Positions 21,083 through 34,236 are shown, counted from the first letter of the stretch. The stretch is DNA of 64,000 nt from Leptasterias polaris (GCA_037783415.1 JAZGTN010000217.1:434001-498000), one strand, 5' to 3'. Notes: a model not told the origin generated them from the sequence alone. A program made the numbers and translations.

Positions 21083-21684
21083 AATAACACGTGGCTTTTG
21101 TTAATATTTATGGACAACATTGTCTGCCATCATTAGCATATTTCAAAACATTATGCAGCGAGTCATTACTGATGGAAAATAAGTTCCTTTCTCTCCCCGA
21201 ACACATCGCTAAGAGGCCAATCAATGAAGCTGAACAACATTCGCACAAGGACCAAACTAGACATTTTGGAACGTACCCCAGAAAAGAAAACACACGAAAA
21301 ATGTTCTTTTACCCCAAAACCGACTTGCTGCCTTTTTCGCGAAGCACTTTATGACCAAGTGACCAATTAGAGAACAAGTGACCAACTTACAAAGTGAACA
21401 CGTGTCCAGGTGATGAAGTGACAAAGTAGTAAGTGACCAGCGGCATAGCGACCAAGTGACCGGATGATCAAGTGCACAACACTAGCTAGTGAAGGTGATA
21501 AATTGACCCAGTGATCATGATGACAGTGATCGACCGAATGGACCAAGTTAAAGTAACCAAGTAAAAGCTTACACTAACAAGAACAACTCACCCGTCGTAA
21601 ATGTTATGAAAAAAATAAAGAGTTTGACACAATTTGTAATGCTTAAAAATTATATCTCTCTCTGTTTTGACTATTAACAAAAAA

Positions 21685-21802
21685 GCCTACGACACCCGGT
21701 ATTCCCAGGCGGTCTCCCATCCAAGTACTGACCGGGCCCGACGCTGCTTAACTTCGGTGATCGGACGAGAACCGGTGTATTCAACGTAGTATGGTCGTAG
21801 GC
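21685..21802 (-). rRNA. 5S ribosomal RNA
   Basis: Consensus; L spacer upstream. Confidence 0.97.
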
Positions 21803-22404
21803 AATAACACGTGGCTTTTGTTAATATTTATGGACAACATTGTCTGCCATCATTAGCATATTTCAAAACATTATGCAGCGAGTCATTACTGATGGAAAAT
21901 AAGTTCCTTTCTCTCCCCGAACACATCGCTAAGAGGCCAATCAATGAAGCTGAACAACATTCGCACAAGGACCAAACTAGACATTTTGGAACGTACCCCA
22001 GAAAAGAAAACACACGAAAAATGTTCTTTTACCCCAAAACCGACTTGCTGCCTTTTTCGCGAAGCACTTTATGACCAAGTGACCAATTAGAGAACAAGTG
22101 ACCAACTTACAAAGTGAACACGTGTCCAGGTGATGAAGTGACAAAGTAGTAAGTGACCAGCGGCATAGCGACCAAGTGACCGGATGATCAAGTGCACAAC
22201 ACTAGCTAGTGAAGGTGATAAATTGACCCAGTGATCATGATGACAGTGATCGACCGAATGGACCAAGTTAAAGTAACCAAGTAAAAGCTTACACTAACAA
22301 GAACAACTCACCCGTCGTAAATGTTATGAAAAAAATAAAGAGTTTGACACAATTTGTAATGCTTAAAAATTATATCTCTCTCTGTTTTGACTATTAACAA
22401 AAAA

Positions 22405-22522
22405 GCCTACGACACCCGGTATTCCCAGGCGGTCTCCCATCCAAGTACTGACCGGGCCCGACGCTGCTTAACTTCGGTGATCGGACGAGAACCGGTGTAT
22501 TCAACGTAGTATGGTCGTAGGC
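22405..22522 (-). rRNA. 5S ribosomal RNA
   Basis: Consensus; last unit with a pure L spacer on the left side, with a private G-to-T at 22743. Confidence 0.97.
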
Positions 22523-23124
22523 AATAACACGTGGCTTTTGTTAATATTTATGGACAACATTGTCTGCCATCATTAGCATATTTCAAAACATTATGCAGCG
22601 AGTCATTACTGATGGAAAATAAGTTCCTTTCTCTCCCCGAACACATCGCTAAGAGGCCAATCAATGAAGCTGAACAACATTCGCACAAGGACCAAACTAG
22701 ACATTTTGGAACGTACCCCAGAAAAGAAAACACACGAAAAATTTTCTTTTACCCCAAAACCGACTTGCTGCCTTTTTCGCGAAGCACTTTATGACCAAGT
22801 GACCAATTAGAGAACAAGTGACCAACTTACAAAGTGAACACGTGTCCAGGTGATGAAGTGACAAAGTAGTAAGTGACCAGCGGCATAGCGACCAAGTGAC
22901 CGGATGATCAAGTGCACAACACTAGCTAGTGAAGGTGATAAATTGACCCAGTGATCATGATGACAGTGATCGACCGAATGGACCAAGTTAAAGTAACCAA
23001 GTAAAAGCTTACACTAACAAGAACAACTCACCCGTCGTAAATGTTATGAAAAAAATAAAGAGTTTGACACAATTTGTAATGCTTAAAAATTATATCTCTC
23101 TCTGTTTTGACTATTAACAAAAAA

Positions 23125-23241
23125 GCCTACGACACCCGGTATTCCCAGGCGGTCTCCCATCCAAGTACTGACGGGGCCGACGCTGCTTAACTTCGGTGAT
23201 CGGACGAGAACCGGTGTATTCAACGTAGTATGGTCGTAGGC
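23125..23241 (-). rRNA. 5S ribosomal RNA, 117-nt variant with intermediate-element lesion
   Basis: One base shorter than the rest: + strand acggggccgacg replaces accgggcccgacg (about 23171-23182). The change falls at about nucleotides 64-72, in the intermediate element and the end of the A box, and alters the loop/helix there. It sits exactly at the L/S boundary unit. It may be a pseudogene or simply weaker. Confidence 0.85.
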
Positions 23242-23819
23242 AATAACACGTGGCTTTTGTTAATATTTATGGACAACATTGTCTGCCATCATTAGCATAT
23301 TTCAAAACATTATGCAGCGAGTCATTACTGATGGAAAATAAGTTCCTTTCTCTCCCCGAACACATCGCTAAGAGGCCAATCAATGAAGCTGAACAACATT
23401 CGCACAAGGACCAAACTAGACATTTTGGAACGTACCCCAGAAAAGAAAACACACGAAAAATGTTCTTTTACCCCAAAACCGACTTGCTGCCTTTTTCGCG
23501 AAGCACTTTATGACCAAGTGACCAATTAGAGAACAAGTGACCAACTTACAAAGTGAACACGTGTCCAGGTGATGAAGTGACAAAGTAGTAAGTGACCAGC
23601 GGCATAGCGACCAAGTGACCGGATGATCAAGTGCACAACACTAGTGAAGGTGATAAATTGACCAAGTGATCATGACAAGTGATCGACCGAATGGACCAAG
23701 TTAAAGTAACCAAGAAAAACTCACCCGTCGTAAATGTTATGAAAAAATAAAGAGTTTGACACAATTTGTAATGCTTAAATAAAAATTATATCTCTCTCTG
23801 TTTGACTATTAACAAAAAA
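23242..23819. repeat. Chimeric spacer: L left part, S right part
   Basis: The 578-bp spacer has the L-type 123-bp segment and gtgaCcgg, then switches to S-type actagtgaagg, the short gaaaaactcaccc form and tgtttgac. The switch therefore lies between about 23623 and 23644. It has a unique insertion in cttaaataaaaatt near 23777. Confidence 0.92.
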
Positions 23820-23937
23820 GCCTACGACACCCGGTATTCCCAGGCGGTCTCCCATCCAAGTACTGACCGGGCCCGACGCTGCTTAACTTCGGTGATCGGA
23901 CGAGAACCGGTGTATTCAACGTAGTATGGTCGTAGGC
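23820..23937 (-). rRNA. 5S ribosomal RNA
   Basis: Consensus; first copy with an M spacer upstream. Confidence 0.97.
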
Positions 23938-24392
23938 AATAACACGTGGCTTTTGTTAATATTTATGGACAACGTTGTCTGCCATCATTAGCATATTTCA
24001 AAACATTATGCAGCGAGTCATTACTGATGGAAAATAAGTTCCTTTCTCTCCCTCCCCGACCTGCTGCCGTTTTCGCGAAGCACTTTATGACCAAGTGACC
24101 AATTAGAGAACAAGTGACCAACTTACAAAGTGAACACGTGTCCAGGTGATGAAGTGACAAAGTAGTAAGTGACCAGCGGCATAGCGACCAAGTGATCGGA
24201 TGATCAAGTGCACAACACTAGTGAAGGTGATAAATTGACCAAGTGATCATGACAAGTGATCGACCGAATGGACCAAGTTAAAGTAACCAAGAAAAACTCA
24301 CCCGTCGTAAATGTTATGAAAAAATAAAGAGTTTGACACAATTTGTAATGCTTAAAAATTATATCTCTCTCTGTTTGACTATTAACAAAAAA

Positions 24393-24510
24393 GCCTACGA
24401 CACCCGGTATTCCCAGGCGGTCTCCCATCCAAGTACTGACCGGGCCCGACGCTGCTTAACTTCGGTGATCGGACGAGAACCGGTGTATTCAACGTAGTAT
24501 GGTCGTAGGC
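24393..24510 (-). rRNA. 5S ribosomal RNA
   Basis: Consensus; its upstream M spacer contains the 108-bp duplication. Confidence 0.97.
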
Positions 24511-24560
24511 AATAACACGTGGCTTTTGTTAATATTTATGGACAACGTTGTCTGCCATCA

Positions 24561-24776
24561 TTAGCATATTTCAAAACATTATGCAGCGAGTCATTACTGA
24601 TGGAAAATAAGTTCCTTTCTCTCCCTCCCCGACCTGCTGCCGTTTTCGCGAAGCACTTTATGACCAAGTTAGCATATTTCAAAACATTATGCAGCGAGTC
24701 ATTACTGATGGAAAATAAGTTCCTTTCTCTCCCTCCCCGACCTGCTGCCGTTTTCGCGAAGCACTTTATGACCAAG
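24561..24776. repeat. 108-bp tandem duplication inside one spacer
   Basis: ttagcatatttcaaaac through cactttatgaccaag occurs twice, at 24561-24668 and 24669-24776, making this unit 681 bp. Source and copy are identical, so the event is recent. The repeat ends share only the short string agtta/ catta context. Confidence 0.93.
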
Positions 24777-25073
24777 TGACCAATTAGAGAACAAGTGACC
24801 AACTTACAAAGTGAACACGTGTCCAGGTGATGAAGTGACAAAGTAGTAAGTGACCAGCGGCATAGCGACCAAGTGATCGGATGATCAAGTGCACAACACT
24901 AGTGAAGGTGATAAATTGACCAAGTGATCATGACAAGTGATCGACCGAATGGACCAAGTTAAAGTAACCAAGAAAAACTCACCCGTCGTAAATGTTATGA
25001 AAAAATAAAGAGTTTGACACAATTTGTAATGCTTAAAAATTATATCTCTCTCTGTTTGACTATTAACAAAAAA

Positions 25074-25191
25074 GCCTACGACACCCGGTATTCCCAGGCG
25101 GTCTCCCATCCAAGTACTGACCGGGCCCGACGCTGCTTAACTTCGGTGATCGGACGAGAACCGGTGTATTCAACGTAGTATGGTCGTAGGC
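25074..25191 (-). rRNA. 5S ribosomal RNA
   Basis: Consensus; M spacer upstream. Confidence 0.97.
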
Positions 25192-25646
25192 AATAACACG
25201 TGGCTTTTGTTAATATTTATGGACAACGTTGTCTGCCATCATTAGCATATTTCAAAACATTATGCAGCGAGTCATTACTGATGGAAAATAAGTTCCTTTC
25301 TCTCCCTCCCCGACCTGCTGCCGTTTTCGCGAAGCACTTTATGACCAAGTGACCAATTAGAGAACAAGTGACCAACTTACAAAGTGAACACGTGTCCAGG
25401 TGATGAAGTGACAAAGTAGTAAGTGACCAGCGGCATAGCGACCAAGTGATCGGATGATCAAGTGCACAACACTAGTGAAGGTGATAAATTGACCAAGTGA
25501 TCATGACAAGTGATCGACCGAATGGACCAAGTTAAAGTAACCAAGAAAAACTCACCCGTCGTAAATGTTATGAAAAAATAAAGAGTTTGACACAATTTGT
25601 AATGCTTAAAAATTATATCTCTCTCTGTTTGACTATTAACAAAAAA

Positions 25647-25764
25647 GCCTACGACACCCGGTATTCCCAGGCGGTCTCCCATCCAAGTACTGACCGGGCC
25701 CGACGCTGCTTACCTTCGGTGATCGGACGAGAACCGGTGTATTCAACGTAGTATGGTCGTAGGC
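25647..25764 (-). rRNA. 5S ribosomal RNA, U52G variant
   Basis: U52 reads G (+ strand C at 25713), at the 5' side of the A box. First of four consecutive copies with this change. Confidence 0.96.
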
Positions 25765-26219
25765 AATAACACGTGGCTTTTGTTAATATTTATGGACAAC
25801 GTTGTCTGCCATCATTAGCATATTTCAAAACATTATGCAGCGAGTCATTACTGATGGAAAATAAGTTCCTTTCTCTCCCTCCCCGACCTGCTGCCGTTTT
25901 CGCGAAGCACTTTATGACCAAGTGACCAATTAGAGAACAAGTGACCAACTTACAAAGTGAACACGTGTCCAGGTGATGAAGTGACAAAGTAGTAAGTGAC
26001 CAGCGGCATAGCGACCAAGTGATCGGATGATCAAGTGCACAACACTAGTGAAGGTGATAAATTGACCAAGTGATCATGACAAGTGATCGACCGAATGGAC
26101 CAAGTTAAAGTAACCAAGAAAAACTCACCCGTCGTAAATGTTATGAAAAAATAAAGAGTTTGACACAATTTGTAATGCTTAAAAATTATATCTCTCTCTG
26201 TTTGACTATTAACAAAAAA

Positions 26220-26337
26220 GCCTACGACACCCGGTATTCCCAGGCGGTCTCCCATCCAAGTACTGACCGGGCCCGACGCTGCTTACCTTCGGTGATCGGA
26301 CGAGAACCGGTGTATTCAACGTAGTATGGTCGTAGGC
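26220..26337 (-). rRNA. 5S ribosomal RNA, U52G variant
   Basis: U52G at + strand 26286; M spacer upstream. Confidence 0.96.
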
Positions 26338-26792
26338 AATAACACGTGGCTTTTGTTAATATTTATGGACAACGTTGTCTGCCATCATTAGCATATTTCA
26401 AAACATTATGCAGCGAGTCATTACTGATGGAAAATAAGTTCCTTTCTCTCCCTCCCCGACCTGCTGCCGTTTTCGCGAAGCACTTTATGACCAAGTGACC
26501 AATTAGAGAACAAGTGACCAACTTACAAAGTGAACACGTGTCCAGGTGATGAAGTGACAAAGTAGTAAGTGACCAGCGGCATAGCGACCAAGTGATCGGA
26601 TGATCAAGTGCACAACACTAGTGAAGGTGATAAATTGACCAAGTGATCATGACAAGTGATCGACCGAATGGACCAAGTTAAAGTAACCAAGAAAAACTCA
26701 CCCGTCGTAAATGTTATGAAAAAATAAAGAGTTTGACACAATTTGTAATGCTTAAAAATTATATCTCTCTCTGTTTGACTATTAACAAAAAA

Positions 26793-26910
26793 GCCTACGA
26801 CACCCGGTATTCCCAGGCGGTCTCCCATCCAAGTACTGACCGGGCCCGACGCTGCTTACCTTCGGTGATCGGACGAGAACCGGTGTATTCAACGTAGTAT
26901 GGTCGTAGGC
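26793..26910 (-). rRNA. 5S ribosomal RNA, U52G variant
   Basis: U52G at + strand 26859; M spacer upstream. Confidence 0.96.
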
Positions 26911-27365
26911 AATAACACGTGGCTTTTGTTAATATTTATGGACAACGTTGTCTGCCATCATTAGCATATTTCAAAACATTATGCAGCGAGTCATTACTGA
27001 TGGAAAATAAGTTCCTTTCTCTCCCTCCCCGACCTGCTGCCGTTTTCGCGAAGCACTTTATGACCAAGTGACCAATTAGAGAACAAGTGACCAACTTACA
27101 AAGTGAACACGTGTCCAGGTGATGAAGTGACAAAGTAGTAAGTGACCAGCGGCATAGCGACCAAGTGATCGGATGATCAAGTGCACAACACTAGTGAAGG
27201 TGATAAATTGACCAAGTGATCATGACAAGTGATCGACCGAATGGACCAAGTTAAAGTAACCAAGAAAAACTCACCCGTCGTAAATGTTATGAAAAAATAA
27301 AGAGTTTGACACAATTTGTAATGCTTAAAAATTATATCTCTCTCTGTTTGACTATTAACAAAAAA

Positions 27366-27483
27366 GCCTACGACACCCGGTATTCCCAGGCGGTCTCCCA
27401 TCCAAGTACTGACCGGGCCCGACGCTGCTTACCTTCGGTGATCGGACGAGAACCGGTGTATTCAACGTAGTATGGTCGTAGGC
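27366..27483 (-). rRNA. 5S ribosomal RNA, U52G variant
   Basis: U52G at + strand 27432; last of the run of four. Confidence 0.96.
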
Positions 27484-27938
27484 AATAACACGTGGCTTTT
27501 GTTAATATTTATGGACAACGTTGTCTGCCATCATTAGCATATTTCAAAACATTATGCAGCGAGTCATTACTGATGGAAAATAAGTTCCTTTCTCTCCCTC
27601 CCCGACCTGCTGCCGTTTTCGCGAAGCACTTTATGACCAAGTGACCAATTAGAGAACAAGTGACCAACTTACAAAGTGAACACGTGTCCAGGTGATGAAG
27701 TGACAAAGTAGTAAGTGACCAGCGGCATAGCGACCAAGTGATCGGATGATCAAGTGCACAACACTAGTGAAGGTGATAAATTGACCAAGTGATCATGACA
27801 AGTGATCGACCGAATGGACCAAGTTAAAGTAACCAAGAAAAACTCACCCGTCGTAAATGTTATGAAAAAATAAAGAGTTTGACACAATTTGTAATGCTTA
27901 AAAATTATATCTCTCTCTGTTTGACTATTAACAAAAAA

Positions 27939-28056
27939 GCCTACGACACCCGGTATTCCCAGGCGGTCTCCCATCCAAGTACTGACCGGGCCCGACGCTG
28001 CTTAACTTCGGTGATCGGACGAGAACCGGTGTATTCAACGTAGTATGGTCGTAGGC
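27939..28056 (-). rRNA. 5S ribosomal RNA
   Basis: Consensus; M spacer upstream. Confidence 0.97.
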
Positions 28057-28511
28057 AATAACACGTGGCTTTTGTTAATATTTATGGACAACGTTGTCTG
28101 CCATCATTAGCATATTTCAAAACATTATGCAGCGAGTCATTACTGATGGAAAATAAGTTCCTTTCTCTCCCTCCCCGACCTGCTGCCGTTTTCGCGAAGC
28201 ACTTTATGACCAAGTGACCAATTAGAGAACAAGTGACCAACTTACAAAGTGAACACGTGTCCAGGTGATGAAGTGACAAAGTAGTAAGTGACCAGCGGCA
28301 TAGCGACCAAGTGATCGGATGATCAAGTGCACAACACTAGTGAAGGTGATAAATTGACCAAGTGATCATGACAAGTGATCGACCGAATGGACCAAGTTAA
28401 AGTAACCAAGAAAAACTCACCCGTCGTAAATGTTATGAAAAAATAAAGAGTTTGACACAATTTGTAATGCTTAAAAATTATATCTCTCTCTGTTTGACTA
28501 TTAACAAAAAA

Positions 28512-28629
28512 GCCTACGACACCCGGTATTCCCAGGCGGTCTCCCATCCAAGTACTGACCGGGCCCGACGCTGCTTAACTTCGGTGATCGGACGAGAACC
28601 GGTGTATTCAACGTAGTATGGTCGTAGGC
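28512..28629 (-). rRNA. 5S ribosomal RNA
   Basis: Consensus; M spacer upstream. Confidence 0.97.
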
Positions 28630-29084
28630 AATAACACGTGGCTTTTGTTAATATTTATGGACAACGTTGTCTGCCATCATTAGCATATTTCAAAACATTA
28701 TGCAGCGAGTCATTACTGATGGAAAATAAGTTCCTTTCTCTCCCTCCCCGACCTGCTGCCGTTTTCGCGAAGCACTTTATGACCAAGTGACCAATTAGAG
28801 AACAAGTGACCAACTTACAAAGTGAACACGTGTCCAGGTGATGAAGTGACAAAGTAGTAAGTGACCAGCGGCATAGCGACCAAGTGATCGGATGATCAAG
28901 TGCACAACACTAGTGAAGGTGATAAATTGACCAAGTGATCATGACAAGTGATCGACCGAATGGACCAAGTTAAAGTAACCAAGAAAAACTCACCCGTCGT
29001 AAATGTTATGAAAAAATAAAGAGTTTGACACAATTTGTAATGCTTAAAAATTATATCTCTCTCTGTTTGACTATTAACAAAAAA

Positions 29085-29202
29085 GCCTACGACACCCGGT
29101 ATTCCCAGGCGGTCTCCCATCCAAGTACTGACCGGGCCCGACGCTGCTTACCTTCGGTGATCGGACGAGAACCGGTGTATTCAACGTAGTATGGTCGTAG
29201 GC
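29085..29202 (-). rRNA. 5S ribosomal RNA, U52G variant
   Basis: U52G at + strand 29151, separated by two consensus copies from the run of four. Confidence 0.96.
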
Positions 29203-29657
29203 AATAACACGTGGCTTTTGTTAATATTTATGGACAACGTTGTCTGCCATCATTAGCATATTTCAAAACATTATGCAGCGAGTCATTACTGATGGAAAAT
29301 AAGTTCCTTTCTCTCCCTCCCCGACCTGCTGCCGTTTTCGCGAAGCACTTTATGACCAAGTGACCAATTAGAGAACAAGTGACCAACTTACAAAGTGAAC
29401 ACGTGTCCAGGTGATGAAGTGACAAAGTAGTAAGTGACCAGCGGCATAGCGACCAAGTGATCGGATGATCAAGTGCACAACACTAGTGAAGGTGATAAAT
29501 TGACCAAGTGATCATGACAAGTGATCGACCGAATGGACCAAGTTAAAGTAACCAAGAAAAACTCACCCGTCGTAAATGTTATGAAAAAATAAAGAGTTTG
29601 ACACAATTTGTAATGCTTAAAAATTATATCTCTCTCTGTTTGACTATTAACAAAAAA

Positions 29658-29775
29658 GCCTACGACACCCGGTATTCCCAGGCGGTCTCCCATCCAAGTA
29701 CTGACCGGGCCCGACGCTGCTTAACTTCGGTGATCGGACGAGAACCGGTGTATTCAACGTAGTATGGTCGTAGGC
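29658..29775 (-). rRNA. 5S ribosomal RNA
   Basis: Consensus; M spacer upstream. Confidence 0.97.
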
Positions 29776-30230
29776 AATAACACGTGGCTTTTGTTAATAT
29801 TTATGGACAACGTTGTCTGCCATCATTAGCATATTTCAAAACATTATGCAGCGAGTCATTACTGATGGAAAATAAGTTCCTTTCTCTCCCTCCCCGACCT
29901 GCTGCCGTTTTCGCGAAGCACTTTATGACCAAGTGACCAATTAGAGAACAAGTGACCAACTTACAAAGTGAACACGTGTCCAGGTGATGAAGTGACAAAG
30001 TAGTAAGTGACCAGCGGCATAGCGACCAAGTGATCGGATGATCAAGTGCACAACACTAGTGAAGGTGATAAATTGACCAAGTGATCATGACAAGTGATCG
30101 ACCGAATGGACCAAGTTAAAGTAACCAAGAAAAACTCACCCGTCGTAAATGTTATGAAAAAATAAAGAGTTTGACACAATTTGTAATGCTTAAAAATTAT
30201 ATCTCTCTCTGTTTGACTATTAACAAAAAA

Positions 30231-30348
30231 GCCTACGACACCCGGTATTCCCAGGCGGTCTCCCATCCAAGTACTGACCGGGCCCGACGCTGCTTAACTT
30301 CGGTGATCGGACGAGAACCGGCGTATTCAACGTAGTATGGTCGTAGGC
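30231..30348 (-). rRNA. 5S ribosomal RNA, A27G variant
   Basis: Private A27G (+ strand C at 30322), outside the internal promoter. Confidence 0.96.
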
Positions 30349-30803
30349 AATAACACGTGGCTTTTGTTAATATTTATGGACAACGTTGTCTGCCATCATT
30401 AGCATATTTCAAAACATTATGCAGCGAGTCATTACTGATGGAAAATAAGTTCCTTTCTCTCCCTCCCCGACCTGCTGCCGTTTTCGCGAAGCACTTTATG
30501 ACCAAGTGACCAATTAGAGAACAAGTGACCAACTTACAAAGTGAACACGTGTCCAGGTGATGAAGTGACAAAGTAGTAAGTGACCAGCGGCATAGCGACC
30601 AAGTGATCGGATGATCAAGTGCACAACACTAGTGAAGGTGATAAATTGACCAAGTGATCATGACAAGTGATCGACCGAATGGACCAAGTTAAAGTAACCA
30701 AGAAAAACTCACCCGTCGTAAATGTTATGAAAAAATAAAGAGTTTGACACAATTTGTAATGCTTAAAAATTATATCTCTCTCTGTTTGACTATTAACAAA
30801 AAA

Positions 30804-30921
30804 GCCTACGACACCCGGTATTCCCAGGCGGTCTCCCATCCAAGTACTGACCGGGCCCGACGCTGCTTAACTTCGGTGATCGGACGAGAACCGGTGTATT
30901 CAACGTAGTATGGTCGTAGGC
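30804..30921 (-). rRNA. 5S ribosomal RNA
   Basis: Consensus; M spacer upstream. Confidence 0.97.
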
Positions 30922-31376
30922 AATAACACGTGGCTTTTGTTAATATTTATGGACAACGTTGTCTGCCATCATTAGCATATTTCAAAACATTATGCAGCGA
31001 GTCATTACTGATGGAAAATAAGTTCCTTTCTCTCCCTCCCCGACCTGCTGCCGTTTTCGCGAAGCACTTTATGACCAAGTGACCAATTAGAGAACAAGTG
31101 ACCAACTTACAAAGTGAACACGTGTCCAGGTGATGAAGTGACAAAGTAGTAAGTGACCAGCGGCATAGCGACCAAGTGATCGGATGATCAAGTGCACAAC
31201 ACTAGTGAAGGTGATAAATTGACCAAGTGATCATGACAAGTGATCGACCGAATGGACCAAGTTAAAGTAACCAAGAAAAACTCACCCGTCGTAAATGTTA
31301 TGAAAAAATAAAGAGTTTGACACAATTTGTAATGCTTAAAAATTATATCTCTCTCTGTTTGACTATTAACAAAAAA

Positions 31377-31494
31377 GCCTACGACACCCGGTATTCCCAG
31401 GCGGTCTCCCATCCAAGTACTGACCGGGCCCGACGCTGCTTAACTTCGGTGATCGGACGAGAACCGGTGTATTCAACGTAGTATGGTCGTAGGC
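31377..31494 (-). rRNA. 5S ribosomal RNA
   Basis: Consensus; M spacer upstream. Confidence 0.97.
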
Positions 31495-31949
31495 AATAAC
31501 ACGTGGCTTTTGTTAATATTTATGGACAACGTTGTCTGCCATCATTAGCATATTTCAAAACATTATGCAGCGAGTCATTACTGATGGAAAATAAGTTCCT
31601 TTCTCTCCCTCCCCGACCTGCTGCCGTTTTCGCGAAGCACTTTATGACCAAGTGACCAATTAGAGAACAAGTGACCAACTTACAAAGTGAACACGTGTCC
31701 AGGTGATGAAGTGACAAAGTAGTAAGTGACCAGCGGCATAGCGACCAAGTGATCGGATGATCAAGTGCACAACACTAGTGAAGGTGATAAATTGACCAAG
31801 TGATCATGACAAGTGATCGACCGAATGGACCAAGTTAAAGTAACCAAGAAAAACTCACCCGTCGTAAATGTTATGAAAAAATAAAGAGTTTGACACAATT
31901 TGTAATGCTTAAAAATTATATCTCTCTCTGTTTGACTATTAACAAAAAA

Positions 31950-32067
31950 GCCTACGACACCCGGTATTCCCAGGCGGTCTCCCATCCAAGTACTGACCGG
32001 GCCCGACGCTGCTTAACTTCGGTGATCGGACGAGAACCGGTGTATTCAACGTAGTATGGTCGTAGGC
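31950..32067 (-). rRNA. 5S ribosomal RNA
   Basis: Consensus; M spacer upstream. Confidence 0.97.
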
Positions 32068-32522
32068 AATAACACGTGGCTTTTGTTAATATTTATGGAC
32101 AACGTTGTCTGCCATCATTAGCATATTTCAAAACATTATGCAGCGAGTCATTACTGATGGAAAATAAGTTCCTTTCTCTCCCTCCCCGACCTGCTGCCGT
32201 TTTCGCGAAGCACTTTATGACCAAGTGACCAATTAGAGAACAAGTGACCAACTTACAAAGTGAACACGTGTCCAGGTGATGAAGTGACAAAGTAGTAAGT
32301 GACCAGCGGCATAGCGACCAAGTGATCGGATGATCAAGTGCACAACACTAGTGAAGGTGATAAATTGACCAAGTGATCATGACAAGTGATCGACCGAATG
32401 GACCAAGTTAAAGTAACCAAGAAAAACTCACCCGTCGTAAATGTTATGAAAAAATAAAGAGTTTGACACAATTTGTAATGCTTAAAAATTATATCTCTCT
32501 CTGTTTGACTATTAACAAAAAA

Positions 32523-32640
32523 GCCTACGACACCCGGTATTCCCAGGCGGTCTCCCATCCAAGTACTGACCGGGCCCGACGCTGCTTAACTTCGGTGATC
32601 GGACGAGAACCGGTGTATTCAACGTAGTATGGTCGTAGGC
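32523..32640 (-). rRNA. 5S ribosomal RNA
   Basis: Consensus; M spacer upstream. Confidence 0.97.
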
Positions 32641-33095
32641 AATAACACGTGGCTTTTGTTAATATTTATGGACAACGTTGTCTGCCATCATTAGCATATT
32701 TCAAAACATTATGCAGCGAGTCATTACTGATGGAAAATAAGTTCCTTTCTCTCCCTCCCCGACCTGCTGCCGTTTTCGCGAAGCACTTTATGACCAAGTG
32801 ACCAATTAGAGAACAAGTGACCAACTTACAAAGTGAACACGTGTCCAGGTGATGAAGTGACAAAGTAGTAAGTGACCAGCGGCATAGCGACCAAGTGATC
32901 GGATGATCAAGTGCACAACACTAGTGAAGGTGATAAATTGACCAAGTGATCATGACAAGTGATCGACCGAATGGACCAAGTTAAAGTAACCAAGAAAAAC
33001 TCACCCGTCGTAAATGTTATGAAAAAATAAAGAGTTTGACACAATTTGTAATGCTTAAAAATTATATCTCTCTCTGTTTGACTATTAACAAAAAA

Positions 33096-33213
33096 GCCTA
33101 CGACACCCGGTATTCCCAGGCGGTCTCCCATCCAAGTACTGACCGGGCCCGACGCTGCTTAACTTCGGTGATCGGACGAGAACCGGTGTATTCAACGTAG
33201 TATGGTCGTAGGC
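33096..33213 (-). rRNA. 5S ribosomal RNA
   Basis: Consensus; last M spacer before the first S units. Confidence 0.97.
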
Positions 33214-33668
33214 AATAACACGTGGCTTTTGTTAATATTTATGGACAACGTTGTCTGCCATCATTAGCATATTTCAAAACATTATGCAGCGAGTCATTAC
33301 TGATGGAAAATAAGTTCCTTTCTCTCCCTCCCCGACCTGCTGCCGTTTTCGCGAAGCACTTTATGACCAAGTGACCAATTAGAGAACAAGTGACCAACTT
33401 ACAAAGTGAACACGTGTCCAGGTGATGAAGTGACAAAGTAGTAAGTGACCAGCGGCATAGCGACCAAGTGATCGGATGATCAAGTGCACAACACTAGTGA
33501 AGGTGATAAATTGACCAAGTGATCATGACAAGTGATCGACCGAATGGACCAAGTTAAAGTAACCAAGAAAAACTCACCCGTCGTAAATGTTATGAAAAAA
33601 TAAAGAGTTTGACACAATTTGTAATGCTTAAAAATTATATCTCTCTCTGTTTGACTATTAACAAAAAA

Positions 33669-33786
33669 GCCTACGACACCCGGTATTCCCAGGCGGTCTC
33701 CCATCCAAGTACTGACCGGGCCCGACGCTGCTTAACTTCGGTGATCGGACGAGAACCGGTGTATTCAACGTAGTATGGTCGTAGGC
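33669..33786 (-). rRNA. 5S ribosomal RNA
   Basis: Consensus; upstream S spacer (450 bp) has gactaaaac in place of gactattaac. Confidence 0.97.
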
Positions 33787-34236
33787 AATAACACGTGGCT
33801 TTTGTTAATATTTATGGACAACGTTGTCTGCCATCATTAGCATATTTCAAAACATTATGCAGCGAGTCATTACTGATGGAAAATAAGTTCCTTTCTCTCC
33901 CCGACCTGCTGCCGTTTTCGCGAAGCACTTTATGACCAAGTGACCAATTAGAGAACAAGTGACCAACTTACAAAGTGAACACGTGTCCAGGTGATGAAGT
34001 GACAAAGTAGTAAGTGACCAGCGGCATAGCGACCAAGTGAGCGGATGATCAAGTGCACAACACTAGTGAAGGTGATAAATTGACCAAGTGATCATGACAA
34101 GTGATCGACCGAATGGACCAAGTTAAAGTAACCAAGAAAAACTCACCCGTCGTAAATGTTATGAAAAAATAAAGAGTTTGACACAATTTGTAATGCTTAA
34201 AAATTATATCTCTCTCTGTTTGACTAAAACAAAAAA

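Larger units (their letters stand above)
8843..23124. repeat. L-type domain: 20 long spacers of 602 bp
   Basis: The spacers are almost identical. Private or shared single-base variants include gttctttG at 11950 and 15550; ttccttC at 17590; gctGagagg at 18331 and 19051; an extra A for T in gcttaaaaaa at about 18050 and 19490; atTttc at 22743; and aaagCgaac at about 9155. No spacer carries a transposon or another RNA gene. Confidence 0.95.
23938..33668. repeat. M-type domain 1: 17 spacers of the 573-bp unit class
   Basis: All have ctccctccccgacc and gtgaTcgg. One spacer (24511-25073) carries a 108-bp internal duplication; the others are 455 bp and nearly identical. Confidence 0.93.

Noticed and set aside
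23963..24160. Repeated 65-residue - strand frame in M spacers
   Set aside because: Lost by a frameshift in S units, which differ by only 4 bp, with no sign of compensation; no recognisable domain.
24204..24428. Repeated 74- and 95-residue open frames on the - strand
   Set aside because: They read through the 3' part of the 5S rRNA gene and its terminator; they are by-products of a conserved RNA gene.
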